Shown in pieces: positions 44,169 to 54,597 of a stretch of 64,000 nucleotides of DNA (the stretch's first letter is position 1; each line of letters starts with the position of its first letter). The position numbers were made by a program, and so were the translations under genes. The DNA comes from Apium graveolens. Taxonomy: Eukaryota; Streptophyta; Magnoliopsida; Apiales; Apiaceae. The stretch covers positions 25,109,562-25,173,561 of the forward strand of contig NC_133648.1 in the NCBI RefSeq assembly GCF_009905375.1, written 5' to 3'. The notes beneath the pieces were generated by a model that saw only the letters and a program-made list of their open reading frames with translations, searched no databases and was not told the origin of the DNA.

Positions 44169-45050
44169 CCTGTATCAGTATGTATCTCAGTGTGTTGCAT
44201 CAGCCAATAAAATATGTTGAAGGGTAGTTTAGGAAGTCAAAATACATTTGTACATACCTTATGGCAATTCCCCCGGCCCCTAGTTTTGACTTTTGAAAAT
44301 AAATTAACCGGTCCTTTATTTTATCTTTTCCAAATTTAAAGAAGATTTTGTTAATAATTTGAAATATATTCAATCGGGACAGAGCCCCGGCTCATCATGC
44401 AATCGGGTTGAGCAACAAATAAAAGAACTAAATAATTAGTCATATTATTTTCGGATTGCTTAACTAAATTAATACAAATATTCTGAAGAGTTTGATACTC
44501 CTAAGTACGTACTCACGTAAATTAGGTGAATACAAAGAGTTTTTTTAATGCAAATGCACGAGGGGTATTATTGTAATTACAAAATTTATTTAAAAAATTA
44601 ATCCCCCTAAGTACGTACTTAGGGGCATTTTTCTCTATTCTGAAAATTAAAAATGGAGGTAATGATTTTCCAAAAAAATCAAGTCTGCATCTTTCCTGAA
44701 AACAGTAGATTCACAATTGACCCTCGCATTACTTTCATTGATAGTTCAATGTCCAGAGAACACAGTTATTAATTTAAACTAAATTAATAATATTTTATTT
44801 AGTTAGTCAAAAAGTATCAAAAGATACTGTAGGTCAGTTTGTTTCCAACTCTAACTTATAAGTCAAAAGTTAGACTTATAAACCTGAAACATACCTTTTG
44901 TCAAATAATTTTAAATTTTTCGCCTTTTTATTAACTTATTTTAATTTTGAGAGCCTGAGTTTTTTCTCACCATATTCTCGATCAAACAAGAATATTTTGT
45001 GAGTGTTTTGTTGTGTTTTAATGGTTTGTACCAGTGATTTAGATCAATAG
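44169..45050. other. Intergenic region upstream of BTF3
   Basis: 880 bp without a supported gene. It contains a 22-bp perfect palindrome at 44604-44625 and a partial copy of its core (CTAAGTACGTACT) near 44502. Confidence 0.4.
44604..44625. repeat. Perfect 22-bp palindrome
   Basis: CCCCTAAGTAC followed by its exact reverse complement. The core recurs about 100 bp upstream (44501-44513). It may be part of a small degenerate MITE or a protein-binding site. Confidence 0.7.
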
Positions 45051-45230
45051 ATGATATGGCTTGGTATTAATAAGGAGGAGAATGAAAGATTCATCCTGGA
45101 AAGAGATATTGAAGAGGATGTTAATAGATATGGGCTTTGTTTGGTTGGGAAATTGCTGACTGAAAAGAACATCAATGTTAGAGCTATAAAATCAAAAATC
45201 ATTGTTGTGCAAGACATGCCTTTAACATGA
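45051..45230 (+). pseudogene. DUF4283-like fragment (retroelement gag/ORF1-related), 59 codons
   Basis: ATG 45051 to TGA 45228-45230. The reading (EEENERFILERDIEED, then YGLCLVGKLLTEKNINVRAI) resembles the start of the DUF4283 domain found with zinc knuckles in plant LINE-type and captured proteins, where the phrase LVGK(F/L)LT is typical. Only the first 60 or so residues remain; the domain's second half and the knuckle are missing, so it is a fragment. Confidence 0.6.
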
Positions 45231-45500
45231 TAAGACCAAGTCACATTGACAATCCTAAAATTTAGTTGACTTGTAATCTTATGTAATATGTAATGATATT
45301 TCTTGAGTCTGTAAAAATATTTAAATAGACTAAATTAGAGTATTTTTCAGTAACTAGCCAATAAGCTAAGAATAAATCTCTGGAAGAAGATCATGTCTAC
45401 TCATGCCTCAGAATGAAGATAAACTGTTTGGTGAAGAATAAAGATGTAGATTGAAAAATGTTCTAAGTCAAATATCAAGGAGTCACCGATAAAGTTATAT
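45231..45500. other. Unassigned retroelement-like flank
   Basis: 270 bp after the DUF4283 fragment with no reading frame; AT-rich with AAGAAGATCATG-type phrases. It probably belongs to the truncated LTR that continues in the 20-bp repeat. Confidence 0.3.
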
Positions 45501-45612
45501 CGAGAAGTCACTTCACCTATAAAGAGGTCGTTTTACTTGTAGAGAAGTCACCTCACTTGTAGAGAAGTCACTTCACCTATAGAGACTTCATTTTACTTGC
45601 AGAGAAGTTGAT
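45501..45612. repeat. 20-bp tandem repeat, 5.6 units
   Basis: Units of AGAGAAGTCACCTCACTTGT and variants follow each other with exact 20-bp period at 45501, 45521, 45541, 45561, 45581 and 45601. It precedes GAATACAACACGGGGGGGGT, which looks like the end of a Copia-type LTR interrupted by the Gypsy insertion. Confidence 0.8.
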
Positions 45613-46361
45613 CTGGCCTAGAAAAAAGTGGAGATGTCGACAAGTGTTAGATAATGAATACAACACGGGGGGGGTTGATAAGTGGATTTTATATCCACTT
45701 GGAATGCTTCATTACAAGCTTAAATTGGTGTTTTGGACTCAAGTTGTTGGTATTTTGATGTGTTTTTGTGTTATTGCATTTCAGGTATCAGTTATATGAA
45801 GAAAAGAGCTTTTAAAGGAAATATGATAAGAAGTGATCAGAATTGGAAGCCTGGGCCATTTTCAAGTTGTAGAGAATCTCGCTAGCTTCGCGTGGGCAGT
45901 TGAATCGCCTAATTCTGACGAGTAGAACTCAAGTTATGGCCAAAACAAGATTCATCAGAAATTTTTCCAGACAGTAGCTGAGCGCCCGCTCAGGAGAGCT
46001 GAGCGGCTGGTCGCTGATTTCGCTGAAAAAGCCTTTTTTGAGTGGAATTTGACGATTTTAAGGGTCCAGGTCCACTAGGGGCGTATATATACTTAAAAAA
46101 AGGTTTTCATCATCCGGGAAGATTGGGATACCAAGGAGAAGACCTAGAAGCACAGAACAACTCCGAAAAAGAAGATCTTGTTTTCAACTTGTGATTCTTT
46201 GAATTAGTTGTAACTTTGGATGCTCATTTTCGTTCTTGTTGAACATAGATCTCGTTTATTCGTACTTTGATTATTATTTAGTTTATTAAGACCTTGTTTT
46301 ATACCATGCTTTCATTGGAACCCATGGTGAGGATGAGTTCGATTATGGGCTAATCGTTGTC

Positions 46362-46366
46362 ATGGG
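46362..46366. repeat. Target-site duplication of solo LTR-G, left
   Basis: ATGGG, repeated at 49928-49932. Confidence 0.85.
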
Positions 46367-49300
46367 TGTGGCGCCCTCCAAACCCGGGTCAGAAGTTTGG
46401 GGTCCATAAATCATACTCAATATATAAACCTGTATATAAAATATTATTTGTAATGACCCTGTTTTACATAACCACGGATCGCAACAGGTTAAAGTATGAA
46501 AACAAGCCACAACCTTAACTTTAATTACAACGTACCAAATCCCAACTAATTTAATTTATAACTGATATGAAATTATTCTTACAACCTTACAATCTCACTA
46601 CTGCAATAAGCTCCTGCTAGCTCGATCAATCATAATCTGGAATCCTAGCTCGAACATTGAACTGGGAAACCTTGCTATCAACCGTATCCTTCTTAACTGT
46701 AGAATACATAAAAAGATTCGCAAGAGTGAGCTAACTAGCTCAGCAAGTCATATTATCGATAACTGAGGTTAAGCAATAATAAACGAGGTGATTCAAAGGA
46801 ATCAAGTTCTTGTTAAACAACCAATAGAATTGGATATTCATTTTAAGTTTTTAAAACCAAGGTTAGGCTGCTGATCAGTCACGCACTAACCCCGAGCAGA
46901 GCACACAGCACTGCTCTAACTACTGGATCCAAGGCACACATTGGCCTAACTTGACCATCGATATGGTCTGACCACGAATCTGGTCCATACAAAGAAAGCT
47001 ATCCAATTCTAAAGCATTTCAATATGATAAACAAGAGAGTTCAATAAACCGGATCGTAATCAATAACAATAAAATATTTGTATAAGAGCATGATAAAAAC
47101 TCATGGTTACCGAAAGGGTATGTCAAAGTATATAAAAGAAATGGCCTCCATCCGGTAGGATAATCAGGTATTAGATGAATAGTGTTTGTACAAGGTTTTA
47201 GTGCTTTGATATCACAAAGTATGGTTGAGTATAAAAGTTTCTGTATGTTTAAAATAATTTTGTTCCAGTATTTGATGTATGATGGTCATATATTTGTGTA
47301 GTAGTATCGTATTTGTGTGGTTTAATATTTGGTAAATCAACAAGAAATGGTTCACAAAGAATAAGGCTTACGGCTCAAAGATCAAATGTTGTGGCTCAGG
47401 TTCAAGGCTGAAGGATTCAAGTATTTCCAATATAGAACAGAGCTATTTTGAATATTAACAATATGTCACAAGAGAATTTAGAAATATTTGTAATATATTT
47501 TGAGAAAGGTTTAGAAGTACTTGCCTTATCATAATCGATTTCAACTTCACTTGTACTCTTCTCACGACTCTATTCAACAACCACTCATCTGCTTCTCCTA
47601 TGCTTCGCTTCTATCCTCTGATCACTTGCTGTATTTTCTACATGTCAATTTTATTTTCTGATCACCTGTTTCCCTTTCTTACGTCTTGCTTACTCTGTTA
47701 GGCTTTATAAATATCTATCAATATTTAACTCATACGATTCTATTTGACATACACTTCTATCTACCCTTCGTTTCACCCAAATCCGATCAACGGATTGAAA
47801 GTTACGCTATAAACAAGTAAACACCGAACATATAGACTGAAAGTCAACCAACAGGTCACATATAACACATAACACGTCAAATAATCAATGACATATCATT
47901 TATAAAGGAGTCTCGGGTCGTAAACAGACTTTCAGGTATTTAAAATGATTTTTTTAAAATATTTTTCGGAATTAAAACGGGTCGTTGGATCAATTTTGAA
48001 GCAATAAACAGGGTTCAGTTGGCCATTTCTGACTTCGAAATAATTTTATAATAATTATCGAGCCTTGGAAATAATTTAGAATAATATTCTAAAGCTCGAA
48101 ACTATTTTTTGGAATTTTTAAATCATTTTTAAATAATTAAATCTAATTAAATAATTAATTAAAATCAATTAATAATTAATTAAATCAATTAATCAATTAA
48201 TTTTCGAACTAATTGACCAATTAATCAATTAAAAACTAACTAAAATTAATTAACTAATTAATTCAGATTTATTTTTGAATTAAAAACAATTTTTCGGAAT
48301 TAAAATAATAATTTTTAGAATTTTCAGAAATTAAAAATGAATTTTTTATAATAAAAATAAATAGGAAATATGATTTTTGAATATTTTTAAAACAGGAATC
48401 CTATTTTTGCTAATTCTGGAAAGTTCAGGGACTGAACTTCATCGTTTTCAAAAGTTGGGGTACTAAACTGCAATTTTCCAGCCCTTCGCCGGAAAACAGT
48501 CAGGTTCGCCGGAGAACTCAACTCCGGCCTCCTCCCACCATCACAAACTCCAGATTTAATCTATATTTCACAAGGAACACAACCATGCCATCAATTCCTT
48601 CTAATCATCCCGGAGTTAGCCGGAAAATGATCAAGAAACTCGCCGGTTTCCGGCGAGTTCGACGAAAACTTTAAAACCTAACTCCCTCTTCTACAGACCT
48701 CGTTGATTCATGAAACTTGTACGACTGGATTGCAAATTTCACAGAGAACACAACCCACTATACCATAACATCTATCTATTCCAGAATAAGAAATCCCCAA
48801 ATTTCAATTAAGAACATTCATACGGGTTATAAACCCTAATTTTAAAATTCAAAAATCAAACTCAAATTTGAACATGTTATTGAACTCCAAATCAGCCATA
48901 TAATATATCAAAATCATCAGGAGAACAAGCTCTACAACATGCAATCATCAAATCATACAAACAATCATCCGAACAAAAATTCATATTTTTAATCAAAATA
49001 ATTCGAAAATAAATAAATTTCCAGAAATTAAACCTTTGATTCTGCAGTTCTGAAACTTGTATAATCTGATAGTACCCTTCAAAACCTCCGTTTTGGTTAC
49101 TAGAGCTTCCCGAGAAGATTTCAATAACACCTCCAAATAGTAGTTTGGTTCTCAGAAAAAATTTATGAATATATGAATTTTCTCTGGAAATTTATATATT
49201 TAAGTGACTGCAAATGATTTTGATACGAAATAAAATACGGAAAAAGGCTATTTATATTTACGGAAAATTAGTATCCCGTTGGATTATTCCGGATATAAAA

Positions 49301-49927
49301 CGGTACATTTATTTATAAAAACTGATCCAAACGGTATCGGTTTTCGGGATAATTATCCAAATCAGTGCAATTTGTACTGCGGTCTTGGTCTCAGCGCCTG
49401 GTTACACGTACTACGAGGTGATAATTGTGATAGTTTAATAAAAAGTTCCCGTTTATCGAAAATACGAGTTTTATTGATTTACCAAAACGAATATTGTATC
49501 GAAAATATTACGCCGGGACCCGCGCAGGACAAACCGTACGCCGGATCGAAAAGGTCAAAACATGGAATATGCTCGGAATATTTCAATTAGGTTAGGAAGG
49601 AGTTCTCGGAAGAGTTTCGGGTTCCAAAAACGTAACAACGGATGACGTCGGTTGGTTCCCGTTTTTATAAAATAGGTTTTTAAATACCCGGAAAAAGATT
49701 TTATAAATTTCATATGATTCTTATGAATTCATAAATCAACATAAAAATAATTAGAAAGATATGACAATTATCTATATTTTATTTTGAACATGTAAAAATT
49801 AAAATACTCAATTAATATTATTTTTGAATATCCAACCACAGATAACACTTAACAATTACTTCACAGAATAAATACTGAAAACACATATAATAATTAAATA
49901 ATTACACGATCTATCCCGGATATTACA
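46367..49927. mobile_element. Solo LTR-G, 3.56 kb, probably Gypsy
   Basis: Begins TGTGGCGCCCTCCAAACCCG and ends GGATATTACA (TG...CA), flanked by ATGGG on both sides. No primer site, polypurine tract or gag/pol sequence and no internal copy of the ends were seen, so it is a solo LTR left by recombination. Its length is that of large Gypsy LTRs (Ogre/Tekay size). An AT-only stretch around 48130-48270 (AATTAATTAA phrases) and ACTCCGGCC/CGCCGGAAA phrases near 48480-48660 are the only notable compositional features. No supported ORF. Confidence 0.8.
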
Positions 49928-49932
49928 ATGGG
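49928..49932. repeat. Target-site duplication of solo LTR-G, right
   Basis: ATGGG directly after ATTACA; identical to 46362-46366. Confidence 0.85.
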
Positions 49933-50682
49933 GTTCTAGCGGATTTACTTATGGATTTCAATAATTAATTTGTTTCGATATCTTGGTGTGTGGTGATTGA
50001 TTGATATCCTAGTATTGGTTGTGCTTATTCGTCTTATGTGCGTAGCTAACATATAAGATAGCATGTTAATCTCTATTGAAGCGACAGTGAATATAGAGGT
50101 TTAGAACTTGCCATGCTAGCATAGGTTCATGTATGTGTATGCATGATTCGTAGGTAACTCTAACCGTTTTACTTGTCCTATGTAATCATTATGGATAACT
50201 TGTGCTTAAACCGTTATGTTGTCAAATTCTATAGACATATAGGGTCTCAATATGATTGGTGCCTATTCAGCTTCTATCTCTTTTGTGGATGTCTGGTAGA
50301 ATGGTACTCGTGCAACGAAAGTTGGCGTTTATCAGTTTCGTGTTATCCGATTAGTGTCATCACCATCACATGCTAAGGTTAAGAACAATAAGACTATTGA
50401 ATGAAGTAGTAATGAAGTTAGAATCCCATGTTCGTCATATATAGTAATTCAACCTCAATTCTCTTAGTTAATGTTATTTAGTATAATCTCTTAGTTTAAT
50501 CAAAACCCAATTTGTTATTTGTCTTAGCATTGAGCGATAACCATACATTGTTGCATAGGTGCATAAATTGAACTTAACCTAAACCAGTCTCTGTGGGAAC
50601 GAATCTGATTTATATCTTATACTACTTGCGAACGCGTATACTTGCATGAATATTAGCGCGTGTTTTCGCCCCTACAAGTTTT

Positions 50683-50700
50683 TGGCGCCGCTGCCGGGGA
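50683..50700 (+). other. Primer-binding site of Gypsy-F
   Basis: TGGCGCCGCTGCCGGGGA, six bases after the LTR end. The type fits tRNA-Asp priming, as in Athila-group elements; the tRNA assignment is from memory. Confidence 0.75.
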
Positions 50701-50812
50701 CTCGGTGTTAATTTTTAGTTTATGTGCTTGTCATCAGTGGTCGTTAAAGTTCACTGACTCAGATTCTTTTACTTTCACGGTTTATCTGTTTGTGTTTCAG
50801 GTACTCATTACA

Positions 50813-53176
50813 ATGGGAGGTCCAACAGCACGAACGAGAGCCTTGATGGATTTTTCTCAACCCAAGATCAATGACATTCAATCTAACATTGTCCGACCAG
50901 CTATCACAGCGAATACCTTTGAGATCAAGCCTGACATAATTCAATGGGTGCCGAATTCAATCCAGTTTGGGGGTTCTCCAACTGAAGATCCCAATATGCA
51001 CATTAAGGATTTCATTGAGATTTGCGACACCTTCAAGTTCAACGGTATTTCTGAAGATGCTGTGAAGCTGAGACTGTTCCCATTCTCTCTGAGGGACAAG
51101 GCTAAGAGCTGGTTACACTCTCTACCAGCTGGTTCGATTACTACTTGGGAAGATCTTGCTCAGAAGTTTCTTACTAAATTCTTCCCTATGGCGAAGACAG
51201 CTGCAATCAGGAATGCTCTTACTCAATTTGCGCAGCAATCAGGAGAATCTTTATATGAAGCTTGGGAGCGCTACAAGGAGATGCTTAGAAAGTGTCCTCA
51301 TCATGGAATGCCTGATTGGATGATCATTAATTGTTTTTACAATAGGTTGGGAGCACAGTCCAGACCCATGCTCGATGCAACAGCAGGTGGAACATTACGG
51401 GCAAAAAGCTATAAGGAAGCTTATGATCTAATTGAATTGATGGCTGCTAATAAATATCAGTATCCAACCCAGAGATGTCCACATGGCAAAGTAGCAGGAG
51501 TTCTTGAAGTGGATACAGTTACGGCTATCACTGCTCAACTAAAGGTGTTGTCTATGAAGATCGATTCTCTGGCTAACTATGGTGTTAATCAGATAATCAG
51601 TGTTTATGAGCTGTGTGCAGGTCCGCATGCAACAGAGCAATGCGCTATATCTAGTGACTCAGCTTAGTTTGTGAGCAACTTTCAGAGATCGCAGCAGCCA
51701 GTTCCTACCACTTATTATCCTGACAACTGGAATCATCCTAACTTCAGCTGGAGCAACAATCAGAATGCGATGCAACATCCGTTTCAGCAGTTTGGAAATA
51801 AGCTATTCAACCCTCCTGGTTTTCAGCAACAAATTGCACCAAAACAACAACTCCAAATTCAACAACAAAATCATGATGCAGGTCTATCTTCGAATGAAAA
51901 ATCTGAATTGGAGGAGTTGAGGCTTATGTGCAAAAACCAGGCTCTTATATGCCAAAGCCAGGCTATTTCTATCAAGACTCTGGAGAACCAAATAGGGCAA
52001 ATTGCTAATGCCTTATTGAATCGCCCACCAGGAACGCTTCCTAGTGATACAGAAAAAAATCCAGGCAAGAGGGAAGTTAAAGAACAGGTGAACGCCATCA
52101 CCTTGAGGTCTGGAAAGGTCGCAAGCCCCAACATTCAGCAAGACGAAGAGCCTAAAAAATCTCAAGTTTCAGAAAATGCAGTTGTGGCTGAAGAAGAAGT
52201 GTAGAAGGAAACAGAGGTGGAACCAAGGAAGACTACTGTGGAATACACTCCTCCTGAGGGTAATACAGGGGAGAAACAGATCTATCCTCCTCCTCCTTTT
52301 CCAAAAAGGCTGCAGAAGAAAAAGCTGGATAAGCAGTTTGAGAAGTTTTTGGAGGTGTTCAAGAAACTTCATATAAACATAACTTTCGCTGAAACTCTTG
52401 AACAGATGCCTAGCTATGCGAGGTTTATGAAAGGTATTCTCTCTCGGAAAGTGAAGCTCGATGACTTAGAGACAGTTGCTCTAATGGAGAAATGCAGTGC
52501 TGTGCTGCAACAGAAGTTGCCTCCGAAGCTTAAAGATCCTGGAAGCTTCACTATTCCTTGCACCATCGGAAACTTGTCATTCGACAAGTTTTTATGTGAT
52601 TTAGGAGCTAGCATCAATCTGATGCCCTTATCTATCTTCAAGAAGCTTGGTCTGCCTGATCCAAAACCAATATACATGTCATTGCAACTAGCTGATCGTT
52701 CCATCGCTTATTCACGAGGTATAGTGGAGGATGTCTTGGTCAAGGTGGATAAACTCTTCTTCCCTGCTGACTTTGTAATTCTTGATTTTGAGGAAGATAA
52801 GAAGATTCCCATCATTTTGGGAAGACCATTCTTGGCTACAGGCCGAACTATGATCGATGTGCAAAAAGGAGAGCTTTCGATGAAGGTTTATGATCAGAAG
52901 GTCACTTTTAATGTGTTCAACGCAATAAAGTTACCCACAGAAAAAGAAGAGTGCTTTAAAATAGAGCGGGTCGACTCAGTTTTTGAAGATGAAGGAGGAG
53001 TAGAGCAACTGCAGGTTTTGAATGTACCTCCGTAAGAGAAGAAGTCGGATATGCCATTCGATTCTCTTGGGTTAGCAAAGCTGAAAATTTCTCAGGAGCG
53101 TCTCGAGCCGTCTACTGAAGATGCTCCCACACTTGAGCTCAACCCACTACTCGATCACTTGAGTATGCATTCTTAG
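50813..53176 (+). pseudogene. Gypsy-F gag-protease (broken)
   Basis: ATG 50813 (MGGPTARTRALMDF) follows a TTTCAG phrase. Gag domain: WLHSLPAGSITTWEDLAQKFLTKFFP and ESLYEAWERYKEMLRKCPHHG. A degenerate knuckle follows in which the first Cys is Tyr (YELCAGPHATEQC). After a Gln-rich linker comes ITLRSGK, then PPPPFPKRLQKKKLDKQFEKF. The aspartic protease has CDLGASINLMPLSIFKKLGL (D-L-G-A in place of D-T/S-G, as usual for Athila) and IILGRPFLATGRTMIDV. In-frame stops lie at 51665 (TAG), 52202 (TAG) and 53033 (TAA), then a one-base loss at the HLxYAFLG block near 53163 and TAG at 53174. All in one frame otherwise, so it is a fairly young inactivation. Confidence 0.88.
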
Positions 53177-53472
53177 GTGCACCACATGATAAGGGCTTGG
53201 GATATATTTTTGATGATGTAGAGAGTGGCTGAACGGATCTTCCACTGCCTACAGAGGGTTCTTCTTATGCGCCACAGACAGTTGATAGGACTGGTGTTGG
53301 GGATGAGCAGTACATGCAAGTGACTAGGTGTATGGAGGCCATGCACGACATTCACCATCATTTTGCTGAAGATTTGACACACGCTTTCAGTATTATTTTC
53401 TGAGACACTGGTGACGAGGTTGATTGGCCACCTGATCCTCCACCCGACGAGGGTGACTCTCCCGCTAATTAG
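53177..53472 (+). pseudogene. Remnant tail after protease, RT/integrase deleted
   Basis: After the frameshift the other frame reads HDKGLGYIFDDVESG, then a stop, then a Pro/Asp-rich end (DEVDWPPDPPPDEGDSPAN, TAG near 53470). This resembles the C-terminal end region of Athila ORFs rather than RT. The junction near 53190 is therefore the likely scar of the pol deletion. Confidence 0.5.
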
Positions 53473-54545
53473 GTATGCCTGAAATCCTTATTATTACCTT
53501 CAGTGAGGACATTGAAAATTTTAAGTTTGGGGGTGATAATGTAAGGATTAGTAGTGTGTGTGTCCATATAGATTTATATAGATTCATATTGCATGTTTAG
53601 TTGTAGTTCATTCATATTTTTGCATGATTATTCATTTAAGACATATTTGTTTGTTTTTATGTGATTTTATATAGTTGCATTTGCATGCATATTTAGCATG
53701 ATCCCTTAAGATGAACTATGATATTTGATAAGTTGATGTTGATTTCAGTGTGGTGATGACGAATAGAGGGATGTTTAAGTCTTAATGAATTGATTTGCAT
53801 GCCTGAAACAAATATTTTCACAAAGTCTTATAGGATTGCTTTTGATCTAGATCATGATCATACTTGTTTGTTGTTGAGATTTAATCACTTGGTTATATTT
53901 AGAATTTATGATATTCTCGTAATGATGTAAAAACACTGATTTTTTCTTATCTGGAGAAAAACTTGGATTTCATTGCTAGTTGTTGTAAGGCTAGGCGTCA
54001 AATGGCTAGTAGCCGGCTCATATTTTTATGAGTAGTCTAGGGTTGAATGAGATGGAGCGAAACACACTCATTCAAAAATTGTTGAAAAAAAAGAAAAAAA
54101 AAAGGAAAAAGAGAAAAAAAGAGAAAAAAAGTATGTGTTTATGCATAATTGATCAAGAGTGAGCTCTTTAATACTCGAGTTATTAAGTTCTAGGGGACTT
54201 TGTGCCTAGTGACCTAAGGCTTTTATAGTCTAGGATCCGCTAACCTAACGCTCGCTACATGGGTATTATTGCATAAGTCTTTTGGGACCTCATTCATTGC
54301 ACAATCAAATAAACATCTTTGCTATGTGTTCAATAATAGTATGAATCCTTGTATAACTCTAGTAGAAAGGAGGTGTTGTGAGTCATAATGCGTTTATTGT
54401 CTATTCTGTTTATAAACTTTTGATTGTTTCGATGATAGATAAGTTATGGTTATTGATCTAGTATCGAGAGTATATCTGTTAAACTTGTAAGTGCTACAGT
54501 TTATTTGAAAATTGAACAAAGTAAAGTGTACAAAGAGTTCTAACA
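53473..54545 (+). other. Gypsy-F 3' non-coding region with polypurine-like tract
   Basis: TTTGGGGG at 53526-53533 followed by TGATAA resembles a polypurine tract, but the next bases do not match the 5' LTR beyond TGATAA. It is therefore probably an internal tract, as in other Athila-type elements. A purine-only run (GAAAAAAAG units) lies at 54085-54130. No gene. Confidence 0.55.
54085..54130 (+). repeat. Purine-only low-complexity run
   Basis: A/G-only stretch made of AAAAAAAGAAAA and GAGAAAAAAA units inside the Gypsy-F 3' region. Confidence 0.75.
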
Positions 54546-54597
54546 ATCATTATCAAGGTGCTCCTCTAGCCTGAACATATGTTTTCTATTTCCTTGA

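Larger units (their letters stand above)
45676..50676 (+). repeat. Gypsy-F 5' LTR, split by solo LTR-G
   Basis: TGATAAGTGGATTTTATATC at 45676 to GCCCCTACA at 50676. The LTR proper is 45676-46366 plus 49933-50676, about 1.43 kb. A canonical start and the primer site six bases after the end support the limits, but no second copy is available to confirm the left limit. Confidence 0.65.
45676..54545 (+). mobile_element. Gypsy-F: Athila-like non-autonomous derivative
   Basis: 5' LTR (interrupted), TGGCGCCG primer site, Athila-type gag and aspartic protease, then a short tail and a long 3' non-coding region with a purine-rich tract. The RT, RNase H and integrase expected after protease are absent: the sequence passes within 60 bases from the pre-RT block to the 3' region. 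No 3' LTR copy of 45676-46366/49933-50676 is found before Copia-E begins near 54550, so the right end is truncated or replaced. The base before the 5' LTR is GGGGT; no right partner is seen. Confidence 0.8.

Noticed and set aside
49279..49590. 103-codon frame inside solo LTR-G
   Set aside because: No recognisable domain; LTR sequence with TCGG/CCGG phrases gives open frames by composition.
50173..50376. 67-codon frame in the Gypsy-F 5' LTR
   Set aside because: Lies within the LTR; no similarity, Cys/Tyr-rich chance reading.
53534..54545. Possible 3' LTR of Gypsy-F starting TGATAATG after TTTGGGGG
   Set aside because: Only the first six bases match the 5' LTR start; no further alignment, so it is treated as an internal tract and non-coding region.
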